The notes under the pieces: model-generated
Seen by the model: the letters and a program-made list of their open reading frames with translations, nothing else
The model's database searches: none
Told to the model about the DNA's origin: nothing
Position numbers and translations under genes: made by a program
Shown here: positions 1 through 9,089 of the stretch, piece by piece
Layout: each line of letters opens with the position of its first letter
Numbering within the stretch: the first letter of the stretch is position 1
Source of the DNA: Planctomycetota bacterium
Lineage (GTDB): Bacteria > Planctomycetota > UBA1135 > UBA2386
Reading direction: 5' to 3'
DNA length: 64,000 bases
Assembly: GCA_020638695.1 (NCBI GenBank)
Contig: JACKIB010000020.1
Location: forward strand, 34,104-98,103

Positions 1-695
1 TATTGCACGACGTTGAGATCGTGCGAGATGAAGAGATAGGTGAGCGCGAACTCGCGCTTGAGATCGCTGAGGAGGTTGAGCACCTGTGCCTCGACCGACT
101 TGTCGAGCGCGGAGACCGCCTCGTCGAGCACCAGGAGATCGGGCTGGATCGCGAGCGCGCGGGCGATGTTCACCCGCTGGCGCTGACCGCCCGAGAGCTC
201 GTGAGGATAGCGGCGGATGAACAGATTCGGATCCAGGCCGACCTTGCCGAGGATGTCCCTCGCGCGCGCGCGCGCCTCGCGCCTCGGCGTGCCGTGGACG
301 ATCGGCCCGAACGCGATGGTGTCCTCGATGGTCAGGCGCGGGTTGAGCGACGAGTACGAGTCCTGGAACACCATCTGGGCATGGCGTCGCAGCTCGCGCA
401 GCGGGATCCGACCGGCACCCTCGCCCACCTCCTTGCCGCCGTAGCGAATCCGCCCCGCGTCGGGCGTGATGAGCGCGAGCAGCAGCCGGGCGGTGGTCGA
501 CTTGCCACAGCCCGATTCGCCGACGATGCCGAGCGTCTCGCCACGCTCGACCTCGAAGCTCACGTCGTCGACCGCCTGCACGGTCGCGAGCTGGCGGTTC
601 AGGACGCCCCCGGTGACCGGGAAGTACTTGCGCAGATCCTGCACCGACAGCAGCGGCGTGCCGCCCGCCCTCGCCCCGTTCACCACCGCGCTCAC
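1..695 (-). CDS. Peptide ABC transporter ATPase (DppF/OppF type), 3' end cut by window edge
   Basis: This is the nucleotide-binding subunit of a dipeptide/oligopeptide importer, acting on the cytoplasmic face and powering the two permeases encoded just upstream. Read from a GTG start at 695, which overlaps the permease stop in a GTGA, the visible 231 residues show Walker A GESGCGKST at residues 59-67, a Q-loop (VFQDSYSSLNP, about 109-119), the ABC signature LSGGQRQ at 167-173, Walker B LLVLDE at 187-192 and the switch histidine H225. The C-terminal oligopeptide-binding extension lies outside the window. Odd detail: after Walker B the usual P-[VT]-SALD is AVSALD. It is the last visible gene of a minus-strand operon of binding protein, DppB, DppC and ATPase; a second ATPase (DppD type) would be expected further left. 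The family is certain, the transported substrate unknown. Confidence 0.93.
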   Translation of the reverse strand, partial: MSAVVNGARAGGTPLLSVQDLRKYFPVTGGVLNRQLATVQAVDDVSFEVERGETLGIVGESGCGKSTTARLLLALITPDAGRIRYGGKEVGEGAGRIPLRELRRHAQMVFQDSYSSLNPRLTIEDTIAFGPIVHGTPRREARARARDILGKVGLDPNLFIRRYPHELSGGQRQRVNIARALAIQPDLLVLDEAVSALDKSVEAQVLNLLSDLKREFALTYLFISHDLNVVQ

Positions 696-1591
696 AGTCT
701 CACGTCCATGGCACTGCGCAGGCCGTCGCTCATCAGATTGAAGCTGAGCGAGGTGAAGAAGATCATCACCCCCGGCAACGCCGCCACCCACGGCGAGACG
801 TAGATCGACTGCCGCAGGGTATTGAGCATCAGCCCCCATTCGGGGTGCGGCGGCTCGGTGCCGAGACCGAGGAAGCTCAGGCCCGCGGCGAGGATGATGC
901 TCACGCTGATGAGACTGGTGGCGTAGATGAAGACCGGCCCGAGCACGTTGCTCAGCACGTGCACGCGAATGATGGTGAAGGTGCCGGCGCCGCTCGCGCG
1001 CGCCGCATCGACGAAGTCCAGACTTCGGACCTGGGTGGTCACGCTCTCGGTCACCCGCGCGATGGGCGGCACGAAGACCACTGTCAGCGACACGATGGCG
1101 TTGGTGACACCGGCGCCGAGCGAGCCGGAGATCGCGACCGCGAGCAGCACCGACGGGAAGGCGTAGAGGACGTCGATGGTGCGCATGATCAGCATGTTCA
1201 CCCGCCCACCGAGGAAGCCCGCCACCAGCCCCAGCGCACCGCCGATGACCAGTGCATAGACCACCGGGACGATACCCATGAACAGCGACAGGCGCCCGCC
1301 GTGGAGCAGACGCGAGAGCATGTCGCGTCCGAGCTCGTCGGTGCCGAGCGGGAAACCCTCGGTGCCGATCGGCTTGAGCCGCTTGAGCATGCTGGTCTTG
1401 TACGGGTCGGCCGGGGCGAGCCAGTCCGCGAGCACCGCCGAGAGCACGATCAGGGCGAGCACCACGAAGCAGGCGATCGTCACCTTGTCACCGCGAAGGC
1501 GTAGCCACACCGTCTTCCAGTAGCCACGCGACTGCGCCGCGACCTGGGCCGCGTCGACCATCGCCGCCGAGGTCTCGGTCGCCTGGCTCAT
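692..1591 (-). CDS. dppC: Peptide ABC transporter permease, DppC type
   Basis: Inner-membrane permease of 299 residues. I start it at the ATG at 1591, which overlaps the stop of the upstream permease in ATGA; a longer reading to 2203 only runs antisense-like residues over the neighbour. It has the DppC/OppC layout: a cytoplasmic N-tail with WKTVWLRLRGDKV, a first membrane helix, a periplasmic segment with the family hallmark LGTDELGRDMLSRLLHGGR, then five helices with the EAA-type loop (VDAARASGAGTFTIIRVHVLSN) that docks the ATPase. The C-terminus reads LMSDGLRSAMDVRL, typical of the family. It pairs with the DppB-type subunit upstream. The symbol is by family and does not imply dipeptide specificity. 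Confidence 0.95.
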   Translation of the reverse strand: MSQATETSAAMVDAAQVAAQSRGYWKTVWLRLRGDKVTIACFVVLALIVLSAVLADWLAPADPYKTSMLKRLKPIGTEGFPLGTDELGRDMLSRLLHGGRLSLFMGIVPVVYALVIGGALGLVAGFLGGRVNMLIMRTIDVLYAFPSVLLAVAISGSLGAGVTNAIVSLTVVFVPPIARVTESVTTQVRSLDFVDAARASGAGTFTIIRVHVLSNVLGPVFIYATSLISVSIILAAGLSFLGLGTEPPHPEWGLMLNTLRQSIYVSPWVAALPGVMIFFTSLSFNLMSDGLRSAMDVRL

Positions 1592-2541
1592 GTCCGCGCC
1601 ATCCGCGGGTCGATCGCGCTCTGCAGGATATCGACCATCAGGTTCAGGACCACGAAGAACATCGCGAGCACCAGGATCGTCCCCTGGAGCAGGGGGATGT
1701 CGCGGCGGAAGATGGCGTCGTTCAGGAGGAATCCGGTGCCCGGCCAGGAAAAGACGGTCTCCACCAGGATCGATCCGCCCATCAGGTAACCGAGCTGCAG
1801 GCCGAGCACCGCGAGCACCGTCGGCGCTGCGTTCTTCACCACGTGCGCGAGCACCTGGTAGCTGCGCAACCCCTTCGCGCGGAGCGTCTGCACGAACTCC
1901 TGGCTCAGGATCTCGGCCATCGCCGCGCGCATGGTGCGCGTCACGATTCCCATCGGAATCACCGACAGCGTGACCACCGGTAGCACCAGGTGCTTCATGT
2001 GCTCGATGTCCCACGCCCAGGCACTCGATCCACCGGGACCCATGCCCATCGCCGGCAGGGTGTTCAGCTCGACCGCGAACACGATGACCAGCACGATCCC
2101 CAGCCAGTAATGCGGGATGCTGACACCGGTGATCGCGATCGCGGTGGAGAGCTTGTCGATCCAGGTGCCCTGGTAGTACCCCGCGATGCCACCGAACAGA
2201 CATCCCAGAGTGAAGCCGAGCAGGCTCGCGCCGGCGGCGAGCACCAGCGTGTTCGGCACTGCGGCGCGCAGCGCCTCGGTCACCGAGCGGCCGGTGGCCA
2301 CCGACGTGCCGAGATCACCGGTCAGGGTCCGCCCCAGCCAGATGAAGTACTGCACCGGCAGCGGCTTGTCGAAGCCGTAGTCGCGCTTGAGCTGCTCGAC
2401 CACCTCCTTCGGCGCATCCGGCGCGACCACCGCGTTCAGCGGGTCGCCGGGTGCGAGATGGACGAGCGAGAACACGAGCACCGTCACGCCGAGCGCGATC
2501 GGCAGCACGTAGAGGAGACGGCGCAGGATATAGGCGGTCAT
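1588..2541 (-). CDS. dppB: Peptide ABC transporter permease, DppB type
   Basis: Inner-membrane permease of 317 residues, the usual DppB/OppB length. It starts MTAYILRRLLYVLPIALGV, the standard first helix, followed by the periplasmic motif HLAPGDPLNAVV and the conserved GDLGTSVATGRSV segment. The cytoplasmic coupling loop is at about 200-222 (MAEILSQEFVQTLRAKGL) and the C-terminal helix ends LMVDILQSAIDPRMART. The ATGA overlap with the next permease implies translational coupling. A 101-bp gap with two strong hairpins separates it from the binding-protein gene upstream, so permease mRNA is probably made at lower levels than the binding protein. Confidence 0.95.
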   Translation of the reverse strand: MTAYILRRLLYVLPIALGVTVLVFSLVHLAPGDPLNAVVAPDAPKEVVEQLKRDYGFDKPLPVQYFIWLGRTLTGDLGTSVATGRSVTEALRAAVPNTLVLAAGASLLGFTLGCLFGGIAGYYQGTWIDKLSTAIAITGVSIPHYWLGIVLVIVFAVELNTLPAMGMGPGGSSAWAWDIEHMKHLVLPVVTLSVIPMGIVTRTMRAAMAEILSQEFVQTLRAKGLRSYQVLAHVVKNAAPTVLAVLGLQLGYLMGGSILVETVFSWPGTGFLLNDAIFRRDIPLLQGTILVLAMFFVVLNLMVDILQSAIDPRMART

Positions 2542-2563
2542 GGCTCGCGGGTTCCGGGCGGAA

Positions 2564-2628
2564 CCGGCCGGCGCGCGCGGCGCCGGCCGGGGTGACGGTC
2601 GATGCCGGGGGCCGCACTGCCCCCCGGC
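2564..2628 (-). promoter_or_regulatory. Two intercistronic hairpins between binding-protein and permease genes
   Basis: Two inverted repeats fill the gap between the binding-protein stop and dppB. One has perfect 11-bp arms (2564-2574 and 2580-2590, loop of 5). The other has 8-bp arms (2604-2611 and 2621-2628). There is no T-tract on the minus strand, so neither is a standard intrinsic terminator. In ABC importer operons such hairpins commonly protect the binding-protein mRNA from 3' decay and lower expression of the membrane genes. That role is inferred here. Confidence 0.6.
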
Positions 2629-2642
2629 GGGTCAGCGCGGCG

Positions 2643-4271
2643 TCACTGCTCCATGTACACCGGGGTCAGCGACTGGAACCAGTTGCGCGCCTGAGCGAAG
2701 CCCTTGACCTTCTTCGACATCGCGCGCGGCGCGACATCGTGCACCACCCAGATGAACAGCGCCTCGTTCACCTCCTTGGTGTGGACCTTGCCGAGCCACT
2801 CGTCGCGCTCGGCGTCGGTCTTGGCGAGCGAGGCGTTCTTCAGCATCTCGTCCATCTCGGGATTGCTGTAGTAGCCCCAGTTCACGCCGTTCGGGGCGTG
2901 CAGGTCGGAGCGCAGGAATCGCGTGAACGAGCTGTACGGATCCTGAGTGGTGTAGCTCACGTTGATGGCATGGCCACCGGCCGAGTCCGGAGACTTCGAC
3001 CCGGCACGCCAGCGATCGAGCAAGCTCTGCCACTCCATCACCTCGAACTCGACCTCGATGCCGACCTCCTTCAGGTTCTGCTGGATGTACTCGTTCATCG
3101 CGAGCGGCAGCATCTGCCCGGAGCCGCTGGCCGAGATCAGGATCTTGGTCTTGGCCGGCTTGCTCGGTCCGTAGCCGGCCTCGGCCATCAGCTTCTTGGC
3201 CGCCTCGGGGTCGTACTTGATATCGAAGCTCGGGTTACCCCACCAGGCGTCGCCCGGGGACACGTGCCCCTTCGCTGGCACCGCGTATCCGCCGAGGAGC
3301 TGCACGATGCCATCGCGGTCGATGGCGAGATTGGCCGCCTTTCGCACCCGCTCGTCGTTCCAGATCGAGCCCTCGATGAAGCTCAGGTGGTACGGCCACA
3401 CGTGCGGATACTGGTTGGAGACGATGTCGAAGCCCTGCTGCTTGATGCGCGGAATCGCGTCCGGCGCCGGCGCCTCGATCCAGTCGACCTGGCCGGAGAG
3501 CAGCGCGTTGGTGCGCGCGTTCGGGTCGGGAATCGGGAAGGTGATGACCTTGTCGAGCTTCGGAACGCGGGTCTTGTCCCAGTGCTCCTTGAACGGCTCG
3601 AACTCGGCGCGCTCGCGCGGCACCAGCTTGGTCAGGCGCCATGGGCCGGTGCCCGAGGGCGTCTTGGCGAACTCGTTCCAGTCCTTGCCGGTCTGCTCCC
3701 AGGCCGCGGGGCTCGCCATCACGATGTAGCAGATCTGGTAGGGGAAGAAGCTGTCGGCGGCGTGCAGCGTGAACTCCACGGTGTGGTCGTCGACCTTGCG
3801 CCACGACTTCACCGCCGGGATGCGGAAGTTCACCAGCGAGGCCTGACGGGCGCTGTACTGCGGCGCGTCCTGCTTGAACAGCTTGTCGAAGTTGAACAGC
3901 ACGGCGTCGGCGTTGAACTCGGAGCCGTCGTGGAACTTCACGCCCTGGCGCAGCTTGAAAGTCCACTTGGTGGGATCGTCGGGATTCGGTGCCCAGCTCT
4001 CGGCGAGCCCCGGGACCAGGCCCGATGGACGATCGACGGCAGTGAGATCCCAGTTCACGAGCGCGTCGTAGACCATGAGGCCCATGTACCGAAACCCCTC
4101 GAAGCCGTTGTCCGGCTGACCGAAGGACACCGGGATGTCGGCCGCGGTCATACCCAGCCGCAGCGTGCCCTGGGCATGAACGGCCCCCGGGGCGGTGATG
4201 GCGAGCGCGGCACTGAGCAGCGCTCCCGTGAGTCCACGCGCGCGAGCGCGACGGCGAGCGATTGGCAACAT
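2643..4271 (-). CDS. Extracellular solute-binding protein, family 5 (peptide type)
   Basis: Periplasmic binding protein of 542 residues that delivers ligand to the DppBC-type channel. I choose the ATG at 4271 because GGAGGGG lies 7-8 bases before it and because translation then opens with a good Sec signal peptide: MLPIARRRARARG, a hydrophobic stretch, then a VHA-Q cleavage site. A longer reading to 4301 adds residues without an RBS. Family signs are ESWAPNPDDPTKWTFKLRQ, GVKFHDGSEFNADAV (the SBP_bac_5 core) and the mid-protein PSGTGPWRL segment. It is the first gene of the importer operon. Length and motifs fit binders of di- or oligopeptides, but the same fold binds nickel, heme and opines, so specificity is open. 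Confidence 0.95.
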   Translation of the reverse strand: MLPIARRRARARGLTGALLSAALAITAPGAVHAQGTLRLGMTAADIPVSFGQPDNGFEGFRYMGLMVYDALVNWDLTAVDRPSGLVPGLAESWAPNPDDPTKWTFKLRQGVKFHDGSEFNADAVLFNFDKLFKQDAPQYSARQASLVNFRIPAVKSWRKVDDHTVEFTLHAADSFFPYQICYIVMASPAAWEQTGKDWNEFAKTPSGTGPWRLTKLVPRERAEFEPFKEHWDKTRVPKLDKVITFPIPDPNARTNALLSGQVDWIEAPAPDAIPRIKQQGFDIVSNQYPHVWPYHLSFIEGSIWNDERVRKAANLAIDRDGIVQLLGGYAVPAKGHVSPGDAWWGNPSFDIKYDPEAAKKLMAEAGYGPSKPAKTKILISASGSGQMLPLAMNEYIQQNLKEVGIEVEFEVMEWQSLLDRWRAGSKSPDSAGGHAINVSYTTQDPYSSFTRFLRSDLHAPNGVNWGYYSNPEMDEMLKNASLAKTDAERDEWLGKVHTKEVNEALFIWVVHDVAPRAMSKKVKGFAQARNWFQSLTPVYMEQ

Positions 4272-4574
4272 GACGGAACCCCTCCACATCTGCGAGCACA
4301 CGGCGGGCGCCGTGCGCTGACTTCCCGATCGAGCATCTCGACGGTGGACGTCGGGAGCAAGAAGCGGGCCAATCGGACCTGTCGTCCGTCGACACGGCGA
4401 TCGGCGCTTCTATGACGCCGTCTCCCGCACCGGGCCCGGCCGAGCGTAGCACGGAAGGAATCGCAATCGCACCAACACGGTGCGGGCCACGATCCGCAAT
4501 GGCGCGCGTGGCTGGCAGCGCACGCGCAGCCCTTATACTCGCGCCACCGAGGCGACCCCGACCGGAGCGACCCG
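4272..4574. other. 303-bp divergent intergenic region
   Basis: The region separates the minus-strand importer operon from the plus-strand LDH2-type gene. A plausible plus-strand -10 box TATACT lies at 4534-4539, about 36 bp before the next start codon, with only a weak -35 upstream. I see no convincing palindromic operator, RNA gene or ORF. Confidence 0.4.
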
Positions 4575-5633
4575 ATGACCGATACCGTTCGTGTGCCCTG
4601 CGACGAGTTGCGCGCGCTCACCCACGCCGCGCTCGAGGCGGTGGGCGTCCCACCCGCCGATGCCGCCGACGCGGGCGACGTGCTCTGGCGCGCGCAGATG
4701 ATGGGCATCACCACCCACGGCGTGCGACGCCTGATCCCCTACATCCAGCGCATCCACGACGGCGCGATCGATCCGAACCCCACCATCGAGCACGTCCGCA
4801 AGGCGCCGTCGATCACGGTCATCGACGGCGGCAACGGACTCGGGCCGGTCATCGGAAGTCGCGGCACCGCCGAGGCGATTCGCCTCGCCCGCGAGACCGG
4901 GATCGGTTACGTCGCCTGTCGCGCGAGCCACCACTTCGGGCCGGTGATGCCCTATCTGCTGCGCGCGGTCGAGGCCGGCATGGTCTGCTTCATGGGCACC
5001 AACGTGCAGCCGGTGATGGCGCCATGGCGTGGCGCTCGACTCGCCCACGGCAACAACCCGATCGGATTCGGTGGGCCACGCCGCGACGGCTACCCGTTCT
5101 TGCTCGACATCGCGATCAGCGTGGTCGCGTTCAGCAAGCTGCGCCACGCCAAGGAAGCCGGGGAGCCGATCCCCGAGGGTTGGGCCGCCGACAGCGCCGG
5201 ACGACCGACCACCGATCCGGTCGCCGGAATGGGCGGCTGGGTGCTGCCGATCGGCGGGCACAAGGGTTACGGCCTCGCGTTGGCGGTGGAGATGCTCGCC
5301 GCCGGGCTCGCCGGTGGCGCGCTCGGCACCGAGGTGCATGGGCTGTTCGAGCGCGGGCCTCGCGCGCAGGGGGTCTGTCATTTCTTCATGGCGATCGACC
5401 CCGAGCGCACCATCGGCCTCGACGCCTTCCGTGATCGGATGGAGGTGCTGTGCGCGATGATGCACGACACCCCGGCGGTGGATCCGGCCGAGCCGGTGCT
5501 GGTCCCGGGTGAGCCCGAATGCGCGCTGATGGCGGACTGCGAGGCCAACGGCGTGCCGCTGCCGGCGCAGTGGCTCGACGAGATCCGTGGCCTCGCCCGC
5601 GGCGAGATGCCGCGCAGCATGCCGGAGGCGTGA
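4575..5633 (+). CDS. LDH2/AllD-family (malate/L-lactate/ureidoglycolate-type) NAD(P)-dependent dehydrogenase
   Basis: Cytosolic oxidoreductase of 352 residues in the LDH2/MDH2/AllD family, which oxidises 2-hydroxy acids or reduces 2-oxo or imino acids with NAD(P). The family-specific active-site histidine is in ITTHGVRR (H49), the second conserved segment is ASHHFGPV (118-124), the dinucleotide loop is NNPIGFGGPRRDG, and the glycine-rich GHKGYGLALAVEM (about 234-246) closes the fold. Length matches the family. The start has GGAGCGACCC before it. A DUF1185 gene follows after 55 bp on the same strand, so the two are probably co-transcribed. Relatives act on ureidoglycolate, sulfolactate, pyrroline-2-carboxylate and others; the hydantoinase and carbamoylase neighbours make a ureide or amino-acid-derived acid attractive but unproven. 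Confidence 0.9.
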   Translation: MTDTVRVPCDELRALTHAALEAVGVPPADAADAGDVLWRAQMMGITTHGVRRLIPYIQRIHDGAIDPNPTIEHVRKAPSITVIDGGNGLGPVIGSRGTAEAIRLARETGIGYVACRASHHFGPVMPYLLRAVEAGMVCFMGTNVQPVMAPWRGARLAHGNNPIGFGGPRRDGYPFLLDIAISVVAFSKLRHAKEAGEPIPEGWAADSAGRPTTDPVAGMGGWVLPIGGHKGYGLALAVEMLAAGLAGGALGTEVHGLFERGPRAQGVCHFFMAIDPERTIGLDAFRDRMEVLCAMMHDTPAVDPAEPVLVPGEPECALMADCEANGVPLPAQWLDEIRGLARGEMPRSMPEA

Positions 5634-5688
5634 GCCACCCACGGCGGATCGCCGCCGTGTCGACCTGACCGACCTCGAGGAGGCGACG

Positions 5689-6234
5689 ATGGACGTGAGA
5701 AAGATCGTGATCCTGCACGAGACGGTGTTCGGGGAGGCCGGACGCGGTGCCGCGTCGCCGGTCACCCGGGTCGCCGGCATCGCAGTGGTACGCAACCCCT
5801 TCGTCGGCCGCCACGTCGAGGACCTCGGCGCGCTCTTCGATCTCGGCGGACAGCTCGGCGAGGAGATGATGGAGGAGGTCGTGGCGCGGCTACGCGGCCC
5901 TGCGGTGAGCTATGGCAAGGCCGCGGTGGTCGGCGCGCTGGGCGAGTTCGAGCACGGTGGCGCCTGCATCCACCCCAAGCTCGGCAAGCCGATGCGCGCC
6001 GCGATCGGCGGCGGCAAGGCGGTCATCCCGTCGAACGTCAAGGTCGGACCACCCGGCACCGCGATCGACGTGCCGCTCGGGCACAAGGACGAGCCGTGGT
6101 CATTCGACCACTTCGACACCCTGACGGTATCGGTGGCGGACAGCCCGCGCCCGGACGAGATCATGGTGGTGATGGCGGTCGCCGACGGTGGCCGGGTCCA
6201 TCCGCGCTGCGGCAGCGGCCCGGTCACCACCTGA
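5689..6234 (+). CDS. DUF1185 / amino-acid-synthesis family protein
   Basis: Small cytosolic protein of 181 residues from the DUF1185 family (Pfam name Amino_synth), whose biochemical role is unsettled. The start at 5689 is supported by GAGGAGGCG six bases upstream; the ORF could be opened further upstream but only into the preceding gene. Recognisable segments are the N-terminal KIVILHETVFGEAG, the glycine-rich SYGKAAVVGALGEFEHGGA (about 75-93), HPKLGKPMRAAIGGGKAVIPS, and a DGGRVHPRCG end. Members are often encoded beside ABC importers and 2-hydroxy-acid dehydrogenases, as here. I assign the family with good confidence and no reaction. Confidence 0.8.
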   Translation: MDVRKIVILHETVFGEAGRGAASPVTRVAGIAVVRNPFVGRHVEDLGALFDLGGQLGEEMMEEVVARLRGPAVSYGKAAVVGALGEFEHGGACIHPKLGKPMRAAIGGGKAVIPSNVKVGPPGTAIDVPLGHKDEPWSFDHFDTLTVSVADSPRPDEIMVVMAVADGGRVHPRCGSGPVTT

Positions 6235-6456
6235 ACGCACCGCGGTGACGATCGGGGTCAAGAGCCGCCGGCCCGGCCGCCTGCTATGGTGCGCCATGGT
6301 GCGGTAGCGACCGGGGCGGCGCAGGGTGAGCGCGCGTCCTCGCGCCGCGCCGGGTAGCACCGCTCGACGCGGCATGCAGCGCCGCCGGCGGTGCTGGAGA
6401 CGGTCGGCCTCGAGGAGCGGTGTCGACCGCAGTCCTCCAGCGGGAGGCGAGCCGCC

Positions 6457-9042
6457 ATGCGGATCGACACCATCACCCGACTCCTCACGCTCTCCCTCGC
6501 CATCGCCGCGAGCGCGGTGCCGGCAATCGACACCGCCACACCGATTCGCAGTGGTCACTTCCGGGAGGTGACCGACGTCGCGAGCGCCGGGCACGTCATC
6601 CTGAACCTGCGCATGAGCGCCGACGGCTCGAGGATCGTCTACCTGACCACCACCGGCGTGTTTCCCGAGACGCTGCGGGTGGTCGGCAGCGACGGCAGCG
6701 GCGCGACGGTGATCCACCAGAATCCGCCCGACGGCGCCTACCCACGGGTGATGGACAGCTTCGCGATCTCCGACGACGGCAGCACCGTGGTCTACGGTCT
6801 GCTCGTGAACCCGGCCAACAACGACTCGGAGCTCCGCGTCCACGACACCACCACCGGCGCCGACCGCCTGCTGCTGCGCGAGGTCACGCATCTCAGCTTC
6901 GGTGTCAGCAGTCCGGTGAACATCGCGCACCTGCAGAGCACCCGCCTCCTCGCGCTCGCCGGGGACGGGACGGTCGTCCACTTCCTCAACCGGTTCGGCC
7001 CGATCGGCAGCGGCAACGCCGGCCAGGATCCGTCCGGCCAGACCCTCTATGCGGTCGACGTGGCCACCGGGACGCCGACGCCACTGTTCTCGCAGTCCGA
7101 CCTCCCCGACGTCGCGGCCATCTCGCCGTTCGCGGTCGAGCTGCTGACCTCGGGCGGCTCGCTCGCGACCGACGGCGACGGCAGCGTGGTGATGCTCCCG
7201 GTCGGCGGGTCGGGGGCGTCGGCCAACCCACCCCACAGCCTGCTCCGGCTCGACCCCGCGGTGGGCGCGGCATCGGCCGAGGTCGTGCTCGAGCTGACCG
7301 GCACCCTGTTCACCGGGCCGAGCGTGAGCACCGCAGGCGACCTGATGGCGCTCACCCGGGCCGGCGGCGACCTCCTCCCCGCGGGTCTGATGGCGATGAG
7401 CCCGGGCGGTGGCGCGCCCACGGTGCTCGACACCGGCTTCCTCGCCAGCCGACCGCCGGTCAATCCCCGGCTCTCCGGCGACGGCACTGCGGTGTCCTAC
7501 CGCATCGAGCTCGGCGGCAGCGACGAGCCGTCGGTGCGGTGGATCGCCACCAGCGGGTCCGCGGCGCCGGTGCCGGTCAGCCAGAACACCGTCGATGCCG
7601 GCGGCTCGAGTAGCGGCGTGCACGACATCAGCAGCGACGGCACTCGGATCGCCTTCCTCGGCGGCGTGCGCGCCGCGGTCGGCGGACAGCCCGCCGACCT
7701 CGTGATCTTCGACTGGGCCGCGGCGCCCGTCGGGACGCCGGCGGTGACCGCCGTTCGTGCCGACCCGAGCCTCGACTTCGTCATCCAGCCGTTCCTCTCG
7801 GCCGAGGTCACCCATTCGTTCTCGTACGACACCACCGGCGCCGACCGCGCGCTCGCCCAGAGCTGGATCTACGACGCCGCGGGGCGCGACCTGCGAGGGC
7901 TGCAGTTCAGCGGCATCGGCAACTTCTTCTCCGACGTCGCCGACGACGGCACCGGCGGCGATGCCATCGCCGATGACGGCACCTACGACGATGCGGGCAT
8001 CTGGGCGTTCAGCGCCGCGGTGCCGGGCACGGTGACCGGTCGCGCGGCGATCACTGCGACCACGGGAAGAGCGAGCTTCGTCGACTTCCCCATCACCGTG
8101 CGCGCACCGGTCCCGCCGACCGCCAGCTTCGAGGCTCGACCGCGGATCGGCGTCGCACCGCTCACCGTCACCTTCGAGAACACCAGCTCCGGCGACTACG
8201 CCTTCACCGACTACGACACCAACGGCGACACGGTCCTCGACCGCTTCGCGGTCGCCAATCCGTTCCAGCTCACGTACGACACGCCGGGAACGCGCGACGT
8301 GGCGATGCGCGCGCGTGGCTTCGGCAACGAGGACACGGCGACCATCGTCGGCGCGGTGGTCGTGCTGCCGTCAGGCGGCGAGATCGACCTCGGCGACGCA
8401 CCCGACCCGAGCTACCCGACCCTGCTCGCGAGCGACGGCGCGGCGCACGTGCTCGGCTCGGGGCTGTTCCTCGGCGCGGGCGTCGACGGCGAGGCGGATG
8501 GCCAGCCGAGCGCGAGCGCGACCGGCGACACCGACGACGGCCTCGTGCTCACCTCCGATCCGCTGATCGGAAGCCCGCTCGCGCTGGAGGTAACGGCCTC
8601 GGCGAGCGGCCGCCTGAACGCCTGGATCGACTACAACCGTGACGGTGACTGGACCGATCCGGGCGAGCACGTGCTGGACGACGTGCTGCTCGCGCCGGGG
8701 CCGAACGCGCTGGTGACCGCGGCGATTCCGGACGACGCCACCCCTGGCACCACGTTCGCGCGCCTGCGGCTCGACTCCGTCGGCGGGCTCGAGCCCACCG
8801 GCCCGGCGAGCGATGGCGAGGTCGAGGACCACGCGCTGGTGCTCGTCTCTCCGGACAGCGACGGCGACGGCCTCACCGACTGGGAGGAGCGCAACGTCCA
8901 CGGTACCGACCCGACGCTCGCCGATACCGACGGCGACCGCCGTACCGACGGCGACGAGGTCAGCGCCGGGCGCAATCCACTGGTCAACGAGGCGGCCAGC
9001 GTGATCCCGCTCATTCTCGACATCGTCGACGAGCGTCGTTGA
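6457..9042 (+). CDS. Large secreted protein: beta-propeller-like head, PKD-like, GEVED and calcium-binding thrombospondin-3 repeats
   Basis: Predicted exported protein of 861 residues. I use the ATG at 6457 (RBS GGGAGGC), which gives a signal peptide MRIDTITRLLTLSLAIAAS; earlier starts put a non-signal tail in front. Residues about 40-440 contain repeated 'SxDGTxVxY' blades (SADGSRIVYLT, SDDGSTVVYGL, SGDGTAVSYRI, SSDGTRIAFLG), as in TolB/WD-like propellers. A region with DDGTGGDAIADDGTYDD then resembles calcium-binding choice-of-anchor modules. A PKD-like stretch follows (SFEARPRIGVAPLTVTFEN), then a GEVED domain (DLGDAPDPSYPTLL ... WIDYNRDGDWTDPGEHV). The C-terminus has thrombospondin type-3 repeats DSDGDGLTDWEE and DTDGDRRTDGDE. 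No enzyme motif is visible, so a surface or extracellular structural/adhesive role is inferred. It stands alone, convergent with the hydantoinase operon. Confidence 0.85.
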   Translation: MRIDTITRLLTLSLAIAASAVPAIDTATPIRSGHFREVTDVASAGHVILNLRMSADGSRIVYLTTTGVFPETLRVVGSDGSGATVIHQNPPDGAYPRVMDSFAISDDGSTVVYGLLVNPANNDSELRVHDTTTGADRLLLREVTHLSFGVSSPVNIAHLQSTRLLALAGDGTVVHFLNRFGPIGSGNAGQDPSGQTLYAVDVATGTPTPLFSQSDLPDVAAISPFAVELLTSGGSLATDGDGSVVMLPVGGSGASANPPHSLLRLDPAVGAASAEVVLELTGTLFTGPSVSTAGDLMALTRAGGDLLPAGLMAMSPGGGAPTVLDTGFLASRPPVNPRLSGDGTAVSYRIELGGSDEPSVRWIATSGSAAPVPVSQNTVDAGGSSSGVHDISSDGTRIAFLGGVRAAVGGQPADLVIFDWAAAPVGTPAVTAVRADPSLDFVIQPFLSAEVTHSFSYDTTGADRALAQSWIYDAAGRDLRGLQFSGIGNFFSDVADDGTGGDAIADDGTYDDAGIWAFSAAVPGTVTGRAAITATTGRASFVDFPITVRAPVPPTASFEARPRIGVAPLTVTFENTSSGDYAFTDYDTNGDTVLDRFAVANPFQLTYDTPGTRDVAMRARGFGNEDTATIVGAVVVLPSGGEIDLGDAPDPSYPTLLASDGAAHVLGSGLFLGAGVDGEADGQPSASATGDTDDGLVLTSDPLIGSPLALEVTASASGRLNAWIDYNRDGDWTDPGEHVLDDVLLAPGPNALVTAAIPDDATPGTTFARLRLDSVGGLEPTGPASDGEVEDHALVLVSPDSDGDGLTDWEERNVHGTDPTLADTDGDRRTDGDEVSAGRNPLVNEAASVIPLILDIVDERR

Positions 9043-9089
9043 CACGTGCCGCCACCGGCGGCGCCGGACGCCGAAGCGGCCGAACGCGG